The notes under the pieces were generated by a model that saw nothing but the letters and a program-made list of their open reading frames with translations, did not search any database and was not told where the DNA came from. A program made the position numbers and the translations under genes. Positions 8,855-15,951 of a stretch of DNA of 32,385 nucleotides are shown piece after piece. The stretch lies in NCBI GenBank assembly GCA_003160635.1, contig PMLV01000090.1, positions 1 to 32,385 of the forward strand. Reading direction: 5' to 3'. This stretch comes from Acidimicrobiaceae bacterium. GTDB lineage: Bacteria; Actinomycetota; Acidimicrobiia; Acidimicrobiales; RAAP-2. Position 1 is the first letter of the stretch, and the number at the start of each line of letters is the position of its first letter.

Positions 8855-8929
8855 TCAGCGGATCACAACGACGCCGAGGACGGAAAGCACAATAAGGACG
8901 ACGACGACGATGCCGATAAGGCGAAACAT
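8855..8929 (-). CDS. candidate 24-aa single-helix membrane peptide
   Basis: ATG at 8929, TGA at 8855-8857. The product begins MFRLIGI, continues with an uninterrupted run of about 17 Val/Ile/Leu residues, and ends VIR. A basic residue near each end and a hydrophobic core of the right length are what one expects of a tiny membrane protein. GAAGGG lies ~12 nt upstream. The codons in the hydrophobic run are mostly GTC/GTT/CTT. The peptide is below normal gene-calling limits. Its role is unknown. Confidence 0.4.
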   Translation of the reverse strand: MFRLIGIVVVVLIVLSVLGVVVIR

Positions 8930-9036
8930 GAGCGGTACTTACCCTTCGTGCGTCGATCCAAACGTCTCGAGGTCTACGCGAGCGAGTAACACCACTGGCA
9001 GGTGAGGAAGTGTTTGCACCTTTCTCGCATCGGGTT

Positions 9037-9189
9037 CTACGTCATTCCTCCCCAATCCGTGGGGAGGTGAACTCCGCCGGTCGCAGTTGCGGGAACGACC
9101 AGTGACGGAACTCTGTCGCACTTTGCGACGTGTTCGCCTTCTCCTGACACCATAACCAATGGCGCCGAGAGCGGGAGCAGAAGCGGCAT
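9037..9189 (-). CDS. candidate small protein or gene remnant, 50 aa
   Basis: A minus-strand frame reads from ATG at 9187-9189 (GAGG 5 nt upstream) to TAG at 9037-9039. It begins MPLLLPLSAPLVMV and contains 'SLVVPATATGGVHLPTDW'. The same frame stays open and protein-like back to about 9314 ('CPTYPADRDTTADFIGYEVV'), where a TGA interrupts it, so this may instead be the 3' part of a decayed gene. I do not recognise the family. Confidence 0.25.
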   Translation of the reverse strand: MPLLLPLSAPLVMVSGEGEHVAKCDRVPSLVVPATATGGVHLPTDWGGMT

Positions 9190-9378
9190 GGAAACCTCAG
9201 GCGTGCCATCAAGACCACCGAGAGAAACGGGGACTGTATCTGGAAACGCAACGACCTCGTAGCCGATGAAGTCGGCGGTCGTATCGCGGTCGGCTGGGTA
9301 CGTCGGACAGATTCAGAACGAGCCTGTCTCGGACCCGGCGCTTTGGCTGAGTGCCTGAATATGGCAAGGTTGTGGATA

Positions 9379-10230
9379 GTGAATGCGCTCGAGGGACGTG
9401 TCGCTGTGGTGACGGGCGCCAGCCGTGGCATTGGTGCAGGTATCGCCGTCCGTTTGGCCGCCGAAGGAGCAAAAGTCGCTGTTGTCGCCCGCACCTTGAA
9501 GTCTGAAGGGTCGGCAGGAGGCGCTTCACTCGAACGGACAATCGAGCAGATCGAGAAGGTGGGTGGCCGGGGGATCCCGGTCGTCGCCGATCTTTTGGAT
9601 GCGCATTCGTTGGCGAGGATCGTCCCCGAAGTGGAGCGCTCGCTGGGGAGGGTGGACGTGATGGTCAACAATGCCGGCATCGCTATTTACCGTCCGATCG
9701 ACGAGCTCACCTCCGATGACTTCCGGCAGCTGATGGATATCAACTACTTGGCACCGCTCGAGCTGGCGAAGGCCGTGATTCCGAGCATGCGCGAGCGCCG
9801 AAGAGGGTGGATCGTCAATATTTCCAGCGTCGTCGCCGGCCACGCGGGTTCACCCCCATACGACAACCTTGCGCCCCTCTTCAAGGTGGGCTGGCATTAC
9901 GGGGCGACGAAAGCTGCGCTCGAGCGCTTCACTACCGGGCTTGCATCGGAGCTCAACTCCGACGGCATAGCCGTCAACGCGCTGCTGCCTGTTGCCGGCG
10001 TGCGGTCTTCGGGATTCGACAAGCTTATGGGTCGGGTAACTCAACGTCCGAATCTGCTTGAACCAGTAGAACAGATGGCTGAGGCGGCACTCGCACTCGC
10101 ATGCGGCGATGCGGCCGTTCTGACCGGTCGTATTGTCACGAGTGCGGCTATCTTGACCGAGTTGGGCGTGGCAGTACGCACCCTCGATGGTTCGTCCCTG
10201 CTGGGTGGCGACTGCACGTCGGAATGGTGA
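9379..10230 (+). CDS. short-chain dehydrogenase/reductase (SDR), 283 aa
   Basis: This is a classical SDR. The cofactor-binding motif TGASRGIG is at residues 12-19, the NNAG motif at 97-100, the catalytic Ser in 'NISS' at ~149 and the YxxxK pair at Tyr174/Lys178. It would catalyse NAD(P)H-dependent carbonyl/alcohol oxidoreduction; the substrate is unknown. The GTG at 9379 gives the usual family N-terminus (MNALEGRVAVVTG) and has AAGG 9 nt upstream; an ATG at 9361 in frame is an alternative. A small ORF and a cupin follow on the same strand within 170 nt and may be co-transcribed. Confidence 0.85.
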   Translation: MNALEGRVAVVTGASRGIGAGIAVRLAAEGAKVAVVARTLKSEGSAGGASLERTIEQIEKVGGRGIPVVADLLDAHSLARIVPEVERSLGRVDVMVNNAGIAIYRPIDELTSDDFRQLMDINYLAPLELAKAVIPSMRERRRGWIVNISSVVAGHAGSPPYDNLAPLFKVGWHYGATKAALERFTTGLASELNSDGIAVNALLPVAGVRSSGFDKLMGRVTQRPNLLEPVEQMAEAALALACGDAAVLTGRIVTSAAILTELGVAVRTLDGSSLLGGDCTSEW

Positions 10231-10261
10231 AGGAGTTGGCCAGAGTCGTAAAGGAGGAGAA

Positions 10262-10405
10262 ATGAGAGCAGCCGAACACGAGGTGATCACCGCAGCCGGC
10301 GGCGCTAACGGTATGAGTGGCGGAGCGGCACACCGAAGGGTTCAGTCCGGGGGGAGAGTCGGCGCAGTCAAAGACGTCGCCAGGAACAGGCACGCCGATG
10401 TCTGA
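10262..10405 (+). CDS. small ORF (47 aa) with a near-perfect Shine-Dalgarno, overlapping the cupin start
   Basis: ATG at 10262 follows AAAGGAGGAGAA, the best ribosome-binding site in the window. The 47-aa product is polar and Gly/Ala/Arg-rich (starts MRAAEHEVITAAGG) with no family I know. Its TGA at 10403-10405 lies 8 nt inside the cupin coding sequence, whose ATG is at 10398, so ribosomes finishing here could reinitiate on the cupin. It may be a genuine small protein, a coupling leader peptide, or the remnant of a truncated gene whose strong initiation site survived. Confidence 0.45.
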   Translation: MRAAEHEVITAAGGANGMSGGAAHRRVQSGGRVGAVKDVARNRHADV

Positions 10406-10715
10406 TCACACGGGTCAACTCGGCGATGTCGGTACCGCAGTGCTCTTCGAGAACGAGCGGGTCAAGGTGTGGGAGATGGACCTCCAGCCAGGCCAAGAGT
10501 CCGATCTGCACCGGCACGATCGGGACTACATCCTCGTCATCATCGAGGGGGATCGCATCGCCGGCGTACCACCGGAGGGGGTCGAGTCGGAGCACTACAT
10601 CGAGGCCGACATCCAACCCGGCAAGGTCTATTACCAACGCTCCGGAGGAACCGAGACGGCCCGTAACGTCGGAGATCAGCGCTACTACGAGACCCTGATC
10701 GAACTGAAGGACTGA
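10398..10715 (+). CDS. cupin-domain protein, 105 aa
   Basis: This is a single small cupin barrel. The first cupin motif reads 'LQPGQESDLHRHDRDYILVIIEG', with the metal-ligand His pair in HRHD; the second motif is seen in 'DIQPGKVYYQRSGGTETARNV'. It is probably a metal-dependent isomerase, dioxygenase or small-molecule-binding protein of the cytoplasm. The ATG at 10398 is preferred over the in-frame extension to 10317 because homologous sequence begins just after it. Its own ribosome-binding site is weak, which fits coupling to the overlapping ORF at 10262-10405. Confidence 0.75.
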   Translation: MSDHTGQLGDVGTAVLFENERVKVWEMDLQPGQESDLHRHDRDYILVIIEGDRIAGVPPEGVESEHYIEADIQPGKVYYQRSGGTETARNVGDQRYYETLIELKD

Positions 10716-10719
10716 ACCC

Positions 10720-10799
10720 GCCCACCGTTCCGTTCTGCGCCCCCCAAGTCGGGCGTCTCCCGTGCATGACCGTGGTTTGGGGGACATGATCCGGTGGGC
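10720..10799. terminator. nested inverted repeats after the cupin gene
   Basis: Three stems nest in 80 nt: outer GCCCACCG (10720-10727) with CGGTGGGC (10792-10799), middle CCCCCAA (10741-10747) with TTGGGGG (10777-10783), and inner CGGG/CCCG around 10751-10763. The element starts 5 nt after the cupin stop and separates it from a convergent gene remnant, so a bidirectional terminator is the simplest reading. There is no T-run. Confidence 0.5.
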
Positions 10800-10917
10800 C
10801 CAAAAGCGTTTCTCACCGAGAATCCTTGTATCCAAAGGGGACGGCGACGAACTGAGCCAACTGTCGCGCCGAATTCCATCACAACAATTGCCAACAAGAG
10901 TTTCGACGGGCTGCCTA

Positions 10918-11214
10918 TCACGCGTGTGTCAGTGAGAGTGCGACAGCGCCACCGGTACGCCCGGCGACGGCCGCAGCCAGTGCCGTATTCGCCTCCTCGA
11001 TCTCGAAGACAGAGGCGACATGCATCGAAAGTTGGCCAGAGGCGAGTCAATTCACGAGCTGGGCCAATCGATGCCCGTCGGGGCGTACATGCACATCCAG
11101 TATGGAAACGCCTCGTTCTGGCCGGCGGGGGGGGTCGCCAGTTATGGTGGCAAGGCGACCTCCATCGGCGATGAGCTCAAGGGTTGCGCTTTCAACCTGC
11201 ACTAGAGGCAAATG
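10918..11214 (-). pseudogene. zinc-type alcohol dehydrogenase/quinone oxidoreductase (MDR), C-terminal remnant
   Basis: One minus-strand frame, which has no usable start codon, reads 'ESATLELIADGGRLATITGDPP', then 'SILDVHVRPDGHRLAQLVN', a TGA at 11047-11049, and then in the same frame 'LASGQLSMHVASVFEIEEANTA', ending 'GRTGGAVALSLTHA' and a TGA at 10918-10920. This is the typical end of medium-chain dehydrogenases: the GGR turn of the Rossmann domain, then 'V..VF.IEEA..A......GG.VAL'. The N-terminal two thirds are gone and the internal stop splits the rest, so the gene is dead. It is convergent to the cupin gene. Confidence 0.75.
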
Positions 11215-11288
11215 CCTTCACGCGTTGGACCCCAACGAGTACTTGGATCCAGAAGTGCGGCTGCGTGTTTCCGTTCTCCCGGTACCAC

Positions 11289-11840
11289 TCAGCGGTTGGT
11301 GATGAGTTCGATCCAACGGAGGGCGCTGTCCACGATCGGCTGGACCGCACCCAGAAAGTGGTCGGCATTCGGTACCGTCGTGATCGTGGTCTCCTCCCAC
11401 CCTGCTACCTCTTGGGCGACCGTTGCTGGAGCAGAGAACTGGTCGTGTTCTGGGACGACGATGGCCTTGGGCCTGGGGTCGTTGCCGATATTCGAGGCGG
11501 ACAGCATCTCTGACGGAGGTGCGAGCAGGTACCAGCCGGCGATCCGCTCGTCGCCGATACTCGAGGCGATCCCGGCCCCGAACGAGTAGCCGGCCAAGAT
11601 CACCGGGAGTTGCGGCCATCGAGCGGCCCCTTCGTCCATTGCGGCCACGGCTTCCTCACCGGCAGTGGAAAGTTCGGCTGAGGAGAAGTCGAAGCGGATC
11701 GCTCTGACGGCAATCTCTGGCAGGCGACGGAACAAGCCTTCGACGAAGGGGTGGAATCGGTTGCCGCCGAAATGAGGATGCGGGTGCAGAAGCACGGCGA
11801 TGCCCCGAGCCTGTTCTGCGGTGTTTATTTCTGGAACCAC
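11289..11840 (-). CDS. alpha/beta hydrolase (dienelactone hydrolase/KANL3-Tex30 type), 183 aa
   Basis: The oxyanion-region motif 'LLHPHPHFGGN' and the nucleophile elbow 'GYSFGAG' (Ser in GxSxG) are clear, followed by the acid-bearing strand 'IVVPEHDQF' and the catalytic His in 'NADHFLG'. The length (~180-200 aa) suits this compact subfamily. It is a cytoplasmic esterase-like enzyme of unknown substrate. The GTG at 11840 is the annotated start; the frame remains open ~45 nt upstream without a better site. It lies 139 nt downstream of the frameshifted transporter on the same strand, so the two could share a transcript. Confidence 0.8.
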   Translation of the reverse strand: MVPEINTAEQARGIAVLLHPHPHFGGNRFHPFVEGLFRRLPEIAVRAIRFDFSSAELSTAGEEAVAAMDEGAARWPQLPVILAGYSFGAGIASSIGDERIAGWYLLAPPSEMLSASNIGNDPRPKAIVVPEHDQFSAPATVAQEVAGWEETTITTVPNADHFLGAVQPIVDSALRWIELITNR

Positions 11841-11979
11841 GCCGAAAGTCTCGCCTACTCCGACATCCTGAGGCCAGCGCGCCCGTCAGACGGCATTCTG
11901 AGAGAGCTACCCCAAGGATCTCTCGACGCTAGTGGCAACGACGTGGTTTGCCGAAGGTCTCGAGCAGATCGTTGCGGGG

Positions 11980-13487
11980 CTATGCCGTGGGTGGTCGGAC
12001 CTCTTGGAGGGTGGGGTTTGGGGATGCAACGACCGAGGAAATATGACCCGCCGCAAGAAGTGGATCTGCGGACACATCTTCCAGCGTCCTTCCGGCTGGT
12101 TCGGGGAGCAGAGAGGTGATGGCGAACCCGAGCACCGCCGATGCGCCGGCGACACCCAGCAAACCTCTCAAGCCGATGTGGTCTTGGAGGACGGGGACCA
12201 GAAACACCCCAACAAAGGCCCCAAGTTTGCCGACACCCGCCGCTACGCCGTGACCGGTGGTACGCATGCTCACGGGGAACACTTCTGAGGGCAATACGAA
12301 CGTCGTCATGTTCGGACCGAATTGAATGAAGAAATAGCTCAGGCCGAGGATCGCCAGGAACGGAGCCACGTGCTGAGTAAGGGCCGGAACGATTGCCAAC
12401 ACCACGAAACATGCCGCCATGATGGAAAACCCGATGAACTGCAAGCGCCGGTGGCCGATGCGGTCCATCTTGGTGACCGCGAGGAGGTAGCCCGGTACGG
12501 CAAAGATCACGAACATGCCCAGTGACCACAACAACTTGGTCTCTAGGGAGCCGTTGGATTGACCTCTTTCAAGATGGCTGGCAGAGACAGCGTGTTCCCG
12601 TAGTACGCGTAGTCGAAGAGGAACCACGCACCGGCGGTGCCCAAGAGCAGCTTCAGCATGCGTCGGTCGGACAAAAAACTCCGGAGATTCAGGCGCCCCG
12701 AGGCGATGCTCGAGCTTGTGGGTTGGGCAATGACACCATCGGAGAAAAGCCTCAGATCTTGCGCGGCCCTCACCGATTCGCCATGCACCTGGGCCAGGTA
12801 ACGGGGTGACTCGGGCATTTTTGAGCGCAGGTAGACGACAGCGGCGGCCGGTATCGCTCCGAGGCCGAGCAGGATGCGCCATGTCAGTCCGTCGCCAATG
12901 CCCGAGGACAACAGCAACAGGGCAATCAGCGGTCCGACGATCAAGCCCAACGCCTGCATGGAAAACACCAGGCCAACCAGGCGACCGCGATCCTGACGAT
13001 TGGAGTACTCGCTCATGAACACCGCCGAGACCGGGTAATCGCCGCCGATTCCCAATCCGAGCACCAAACGGGCGATGACAAGAAACACGAAGTCGGGGGC
13101 GAAGGCCGATGCGACCGCGCCGAAGATCATGATCACCGCGACGGAGACGTAGACCTTCTTTCGACCAATGACGTCGGCTATGCGCCCGAAGGTGAATGCG
13201 CCAACGAAGGCACCCAAGATCGCAGCCCCGGTCACCCAGCTGGTCTGGAGCGTACTGAGGTGCCATTGGATCGCCACCAGGGCAGCCGCCGTGCCGATCA
13301 CGAAGAGGTCATAGGCATCGGTGAAGAACCCGACACCCGAAATGATCACGGTGCGATGATGAAACTTACTGGCCGGAGCTTCATTCAGAAGATCGGTGAC
13401 AGTTTGGCCTTGACCCGGGCGACTGACGTCGCCAGAGTCCGCTGGCATGCCAGGCAAAGGGATCTTTCCCACTCGCGGCGAAAGCAC
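11980..13487 (-). pseudogene. phosphate:H+ symporter-type MFS transporter with a single frameshift
   Basis: Combined, the two frames give a full-length (~500 aa) 12-helix PHS-family transporter: 'GVGFFTDAYDLFVIG', 'FGRIADVIGRKK', 'GIGGDYPVSAVFMSEYSNR', then 'AGAWFLFDYAYYGNT', and, after the shift, 'VFPVSMRTTGHGVAAGVGKL'. At ~12546 one base is missing: the first frame ends 'KEVNPTAP' at a TAG, while the other frame continues 'SLETKLLWSLGMFVIFAVPGY'. Everything else is intact, so this could be a recent mutation or a sequencing error. Family members import phosphate with protons. The divergent phoU-like gene and the PHO-box-like repeat support phosphate as substrate. The GTG start at 13487 is uncertain; an ATG at 13448 is possible. 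Confidence 0.8.
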
Positions 13488-13532
13488 ACGCCACTCTTGC
13501 CGCCCCGGGTAATTCCGAGACCATCTAAAGAT

Positions 13533-13565
13533 GAACGTTACGCGAACGAAATGCGAATTCTTGGT
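13533..13565 (-). promoter_or_regulatory. PHO-box-like triple direct repeat between transporter and phoU
   Basis: On the plus strand GAAC, GAAC and GAAT begin at 13533, 13544 and 13555, exactly 11 bp apart. Read on the minus strand, the units carry GTTC, GTTC and ATTC at the same spacing. Three 11-bp units with a conserved 4-7 bp core is the architecture of PhoB/PhoP binding sites. The repeat ends 12 bp before a TAGCCT hexamer (13578-13583) that could be the -10 of the phoU-like gene, matching the way PHO boxes replace the -35. Inference by eye. Confidence 0.5.
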
Positions 13566-13592
13566 AATCCGTCCAGCTAGCCTGCAGTGGCC

Positions 13593-14222
13593 ATGGATCC
13601 GATCCCTTCACCGCTCGACCCTATTGAAGTCCGGGTGATCCAGCTGTTTGCCCTGGTTTCCGAAGCCCTGGCCGGAGCCACGGAAGCGCTATTGGGCAAC
13701 GATGCCTCCACAGGGTCGGCAGTGGTCGAGGGCGACCAATTCGTCGACGACCTCACCGCGGAGGTCGAACTTATGGTCTGGCGGCAAATCGACGACCAGC
13801 GGACTCCAAACGCATCCATGCGGCACTTGGTGGGAATCCTCCTGATCTTGCCAGAGCTGGAACGCAGCGGAGATCTTGCCGAGCACATCGCCCAGCGAGC
13901 GGTCACCAATCTCGGCGCTGAAATGAGTCCTCTCAGCAGAGGTATTACGCAACGTATGGCCGAAGTCGCGATAGGTATGTGGCGTGATGCCGCTGATGCT
14001 TACGCGGATCGAACGGCACGGTCCGTTTCGCTGCATGAAGACGACGAGGAGATTGACATTCTCCATGACCGGTTGATAGGGGAAATTGCAACCGAGACCA
14101 TGCCAACTGCCATCGGCGCCCAAGTCACCTTAGTGGCCCGCTTCTACGAGCGGCTGGGCGATCATGCCGTCAATCTTGCTCGCCGAATCGAGATGTTGCA
14201 CCATCTCAAGACACCAGACTGA
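13593..14222 (+). CDS. phoU: PhoU-like phosphate regulator, 209 aa
   Basis: An all-helical protein with the two-repeat PhoU architecture. Each repeat ends in the conserved metal-binding-type motif: 'ERSGDLAEHIAQ' (residues ~90-101) and 'ERLGDHAVNLARR' (~188-200). PhoU proteins couple phosphate transport to the PhoR/PhoP two-component system and limit phosphate uptake. The ATG at 13593 is chosen; a GTG six nt earlier is equally in frame. There is no Shine-Dalgarno, but a TAGCCT hexamer 9 nt upstream suggests a nearly leaderless transcript. The divergent neighbour is a phosphate-type MFS transporter, not the usual Pst system, so it may regulate that transporter. Confidence 0.8.
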   Translation: MDPIPSPLDPIEVRVIQLFALVSEALAGATEALLGNDASTGSAVVEGDQFVDDLTAEVELMVWRQIDDQRTPNASMRHLVGILLILPELERSGDLAEHIAQRAVTNLGAEMSPLSRGITQRMAEVAIGMWRDAADAYADRTARSVSLHEDDEEIDILHDRLIGEIATETMPTAIGAQVTLVARFYERLGDHAVNLARRIEMLHHLKTPD

Positions 14223-14467
14223 AGCTTGGAGTCGCTCGTTCGCCGGGATGGGGAATATCGATCGTCAGAGGAGGGCCACATGTGGGCACACGTCCGAGGC
14301 ATTGGGAACGTGCCCGTTATCGCTCGCAGCTGGAGCGGTTGAACGGCATCATGGGGACTGCACAAGGTCGATCTCGTTCTCCCCACCACTCGTGAGTCGA
14401 TGACCCTCACCTCGATGTTGCGTCTACACGGGCGAGAACCCTCGATGGAACCTTGGAGGAAGAGCGC

Positions 14468-15022
14468 ATGAGAAAACTGATCGAATCGACCCACGTTTCG
14501 CTGGGTGGAGAGGTTGGGTCACCCCAAGAGTGGGCATTCCCATATTTGAACGAAGAGCACAACGACTACGCCAAGGGTTTGCTGTTCACGGCCGATGCGC
14601 TCCTGCTTGGGCGAGTGACATACGAAGGGCTCTCGGCCGCGTACCCTTCGATGACCGCGGGCGAGACCGGAGCCCCGAACGACTTCATCGATCGCATGAA
14701 CAGCATTCCAAAGTACGTCGCATCAACGACCCTTCGAGAGACGACGTGGAATGCCACGGTCATTGACGGGGAGGTCGCATCGTTCGTCGCCGACTTGAAG
14801 AAGCAGCCCGGTGGCAACATCATCAAATACGGGAACGGAGCGCTCGATGCCACGTTGATGGAGCATGGGCTGATTGACGAGTTCCACCTCGTGCTCGCTC
14901 CGGTCGCCGTCGGACGAGGCAAACACCTGTTTGAAGGCATCGACGCTGCCCCGGCGTTGAACCTCGCTGACGTCACGAGGTTCAGCAACGGTGTCGTGTT
15001 ACTCGTCTACACCCCAGCGTGA
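14468..15022 (+). CDS. dihydrofolate reductase-family protein (RibD C-terminal-like), 184 aa
   Basis: The sequence opens with the family pattern 'MRKLIESTHVSLGG', followed by 'LLFTADALLLGRVTYEGL' (the nucleotide-binding helix region), 'NIIKYGNGALDATLMEHGLIDEFHL', and ends with 'VAVGRGKHLFEG...'. These are hallmarks of the YyaP/YwjB-type RibD_C/DHFR-like reductases, probably NADPH-dependent; the physiological substrate is generally unknown. The ATG at 14468 is preceded by GGAGG at 9 nt, an excellent site. The ~245 nt upstream hold only a 20-codon ORF (14280-14342) after GAGGAGG. It is not in an obvious operon. Confidence 0.85.
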   Translation: MRKLIESTHVSLGGEVGSPQEWAFPYLNEEHNDYAKGLLFTADALLLGRVTYEGLSAAYPSMTAGETGAPNDFIDRMNSIPKYVASTTLRETTWNATVIDGEVASFVADLKKQPGGNIIKYGNGALDATLMEHGLIDEFHLVLAPVAVGRGKHLFEGIDAAPALNLADVTRFSNGVVLLVYTPA

Positions 15023-15188
15023 GGATGTAGCTTCCCATCTCCCACGAATCGGACAGGAGAGAGAAGTCGCGCCGACTGCTGCGAACAGACGAGGCACCCT
15101 GTTCCCGAAACTACACTTGAGCTCCGTCATCGATAGCCGAGGATGTGCTCGCGTTGGGATGGCCTGATGTGTAAATCTCCTCACTCGC

Positions 15189-15194
15189 TACACT
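15189..15194 (+). promoter_or_regulatory. -10 hexamer of a probable leaderless promoter
   Basis: TACACT lies exactly 6 nt before the GTG at 15201, and no Shine-Dalgarno is present. In actinobacteria TANNNT followed by 6-7 nt places the transcription start on the start codon. Confidence 0.45.
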
Positions 15195-15200
15195 CACGAG

Positions 15201-15626
15201 GTGGGCGACGTCGAAGAAATAACAGCGCTGGTGTATCGCTACGCCGAACTCCTTGATGGGGGTGATCTCGAAGGAGTAGTGCGACTATTCGACGGAGCGA
15301 CGTGGCGCTCCGCTGCGACGGGGGAAGTGCGCCAGACGCCGGAAGAGGTAAGAGCCGTCTATGACCGTGTCATCCTGTATGAAGGAACGCCACGCACGCG
15401 GCACCTCATGACGAATCTTTCAATCGAATTCGATGACGGCGGCGACGCGGCCTCAGGACGTTGCTACTTCACGGTCCTCCAAGGAGTTGTCTCAACCGAG
15501 CCGATCCAGACGATTCTTGCCGGGCGTTACCATGATCGCTATCGCCGAACCCCAGAAGGGTGGCGCTTTGCCGACAGGCTGTTCATCATCGACCTCATTG
15601 GAGATCAGTCGCGCCACTTCGGATGA
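15201..15626 (+). CDS. NTF2-like/SnoaL-like protein, 141 aa
   Basis: The alpha+beta cone fold of the NTF2/SnoaL superfamily is recognisable: N-terminal helix 'EEITALVYRYAELLDGGDLEGVVRLFDGATWR', the central 'TRHLMTNLSIEFDDG...SGRCYFTVLQG', and the C-terminal strand 'AGRYHDRYRRTPEGWRFADRLFIIDLIGD'. Members are small isomerases/dehydratases or binding proteins; the N-terminal Tyr and the TRH segment resemble SnoaL_4 (ring-hydroxylating dioxygenase beta/scytalone dehydratase-like) proteins. Substrate unknown. The GTG start at 15201 follows a leaderless-type -10 box. It is followed by a structured intergenic segment and then the nitrobindin gene. Confidence 0.8.
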   Translation: MGDVEEITALVYRYAELLDGGDLEGVVRLFDGATWRSAATGEVRQTPEEVRAVYDRVILYEGTPRTRHLMTNLSIEFDDGGDAASGRCYFTVLQGVVSTEPIQTILAGRYHDRYRRTPEGWRFADRLFIIDLIGDQSRHFG

Positions 15627-15633
15627 CCTTCGG

Positions 15634-15699
15634 GCTCGCCCTCCCCGTTTCGAGCGGGCCACCCGAGGGCGCGAGGAAGTACGGCCTTGGGCCTCGCGC
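15634..15699 (+). promoter_or_regulatory. two mutually exclusive hairpins after the NTF2-like gene
   Basis: The segment GCGCGAGG (15669-15676) can pair perfectly with CCTCGCGC (15692-15699). It also belongs to GAGGGCGCGAG (15665-15675), which pairs with CTCGCCCTC (15635-15643) with a 2-nt bulge, enclosing a CCCG/CGGG stem (15644-15658). The two pairings compete. The simplest role is termination for the upstream gene; an attenuator for the downstream nitrobindin unit is possible. No T-run is present. Confidence 0.35.
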
Positions 15700-15742
15700 A
15701 GCCCCCGCAGGAGGTCCGAAGGCGTTCGTTGTGGGGGTGGGG

Positions 15743-15760
15743 AGCGTGCCCGGACACGCT
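15743..15760. other. 6-bp perfect hairpin
   Basis: AGCGTG and CACGCT flank a 6-nt loop (CCCGGA). It is the last of several stems packed between 15634 and 15760, in the gene-free stretch before the nitrobindin gene. Confidence 0.35.
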
Positions 15761-15826
15761 GCTGATGCACGAGAGCCCACTTTTCCTCCCAGGCCGCATC
15801 CTTGGACCATCGGCCATCGTCTCGTC

Positions 15827-15832
15827 TAGATT
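15827..15832 (+). promoter_or_regulatory. possible -10 hexamer before the nitrobindin leader ORF
   Basis: TAGATT sits 8 nt before the ATG at 15841, with no Shine-Dalgarno between. It fits a leaderless or short-leader transcript starting at the small ORF 15841-15951. Confidence 0.35.
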
Positions 15833-15840
15833 CCAGAGTC

Positions 15841-15951
15841 ATGGTGGAATCTATTCAGCGCAATGCCCGTCAGGGCCCACCGTCGAGGAGCGCGCTGGAC
15901 GTCCCATCTGGCCCTCGCTTTGGCGGGGATTGCCATCGGGTGAAACCGTGA
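15841..15951 (+). CDS. candidate 36-aa leader ORF coupled to the nitrobindin gene
   Basis: ATG at 15841 opens a 36-codon frame (starts MVESIQRNARQGPPSRS) whose TGA at 15949-15951 shares its last base with the ATG of the nitrobindin gene (TGATG), the classic termination-reinitiation junction. A -10-like TAGATT precedes it. The peptide has no recognisable family. Since the nitrobindin ATG lacks a good ribosome-binding site, coupling is plausible, but a chance ORF is not excluded. Confidence 0.35.
   Translation: MVESIQRNARQGPPSRSALDVPSGPRFGGDCHRVKP

Noticed and set aside
11047-11049. In-frame TGA as selenocysteine or recoded codon
   Set aside because: Selenocysteine is not expected in this dehydrogenase region, the gene also lacks its N-terminal two thirds, and TGA is the normal stop of many genes here.
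11020-11205. 61-aa plus-strand ORF with a GAGG before its ATG
   Set aside because: It runs opposite the clear minus-strand remnant of a zinc-type dehydrogenase, so the frame is better explained as its shadow.
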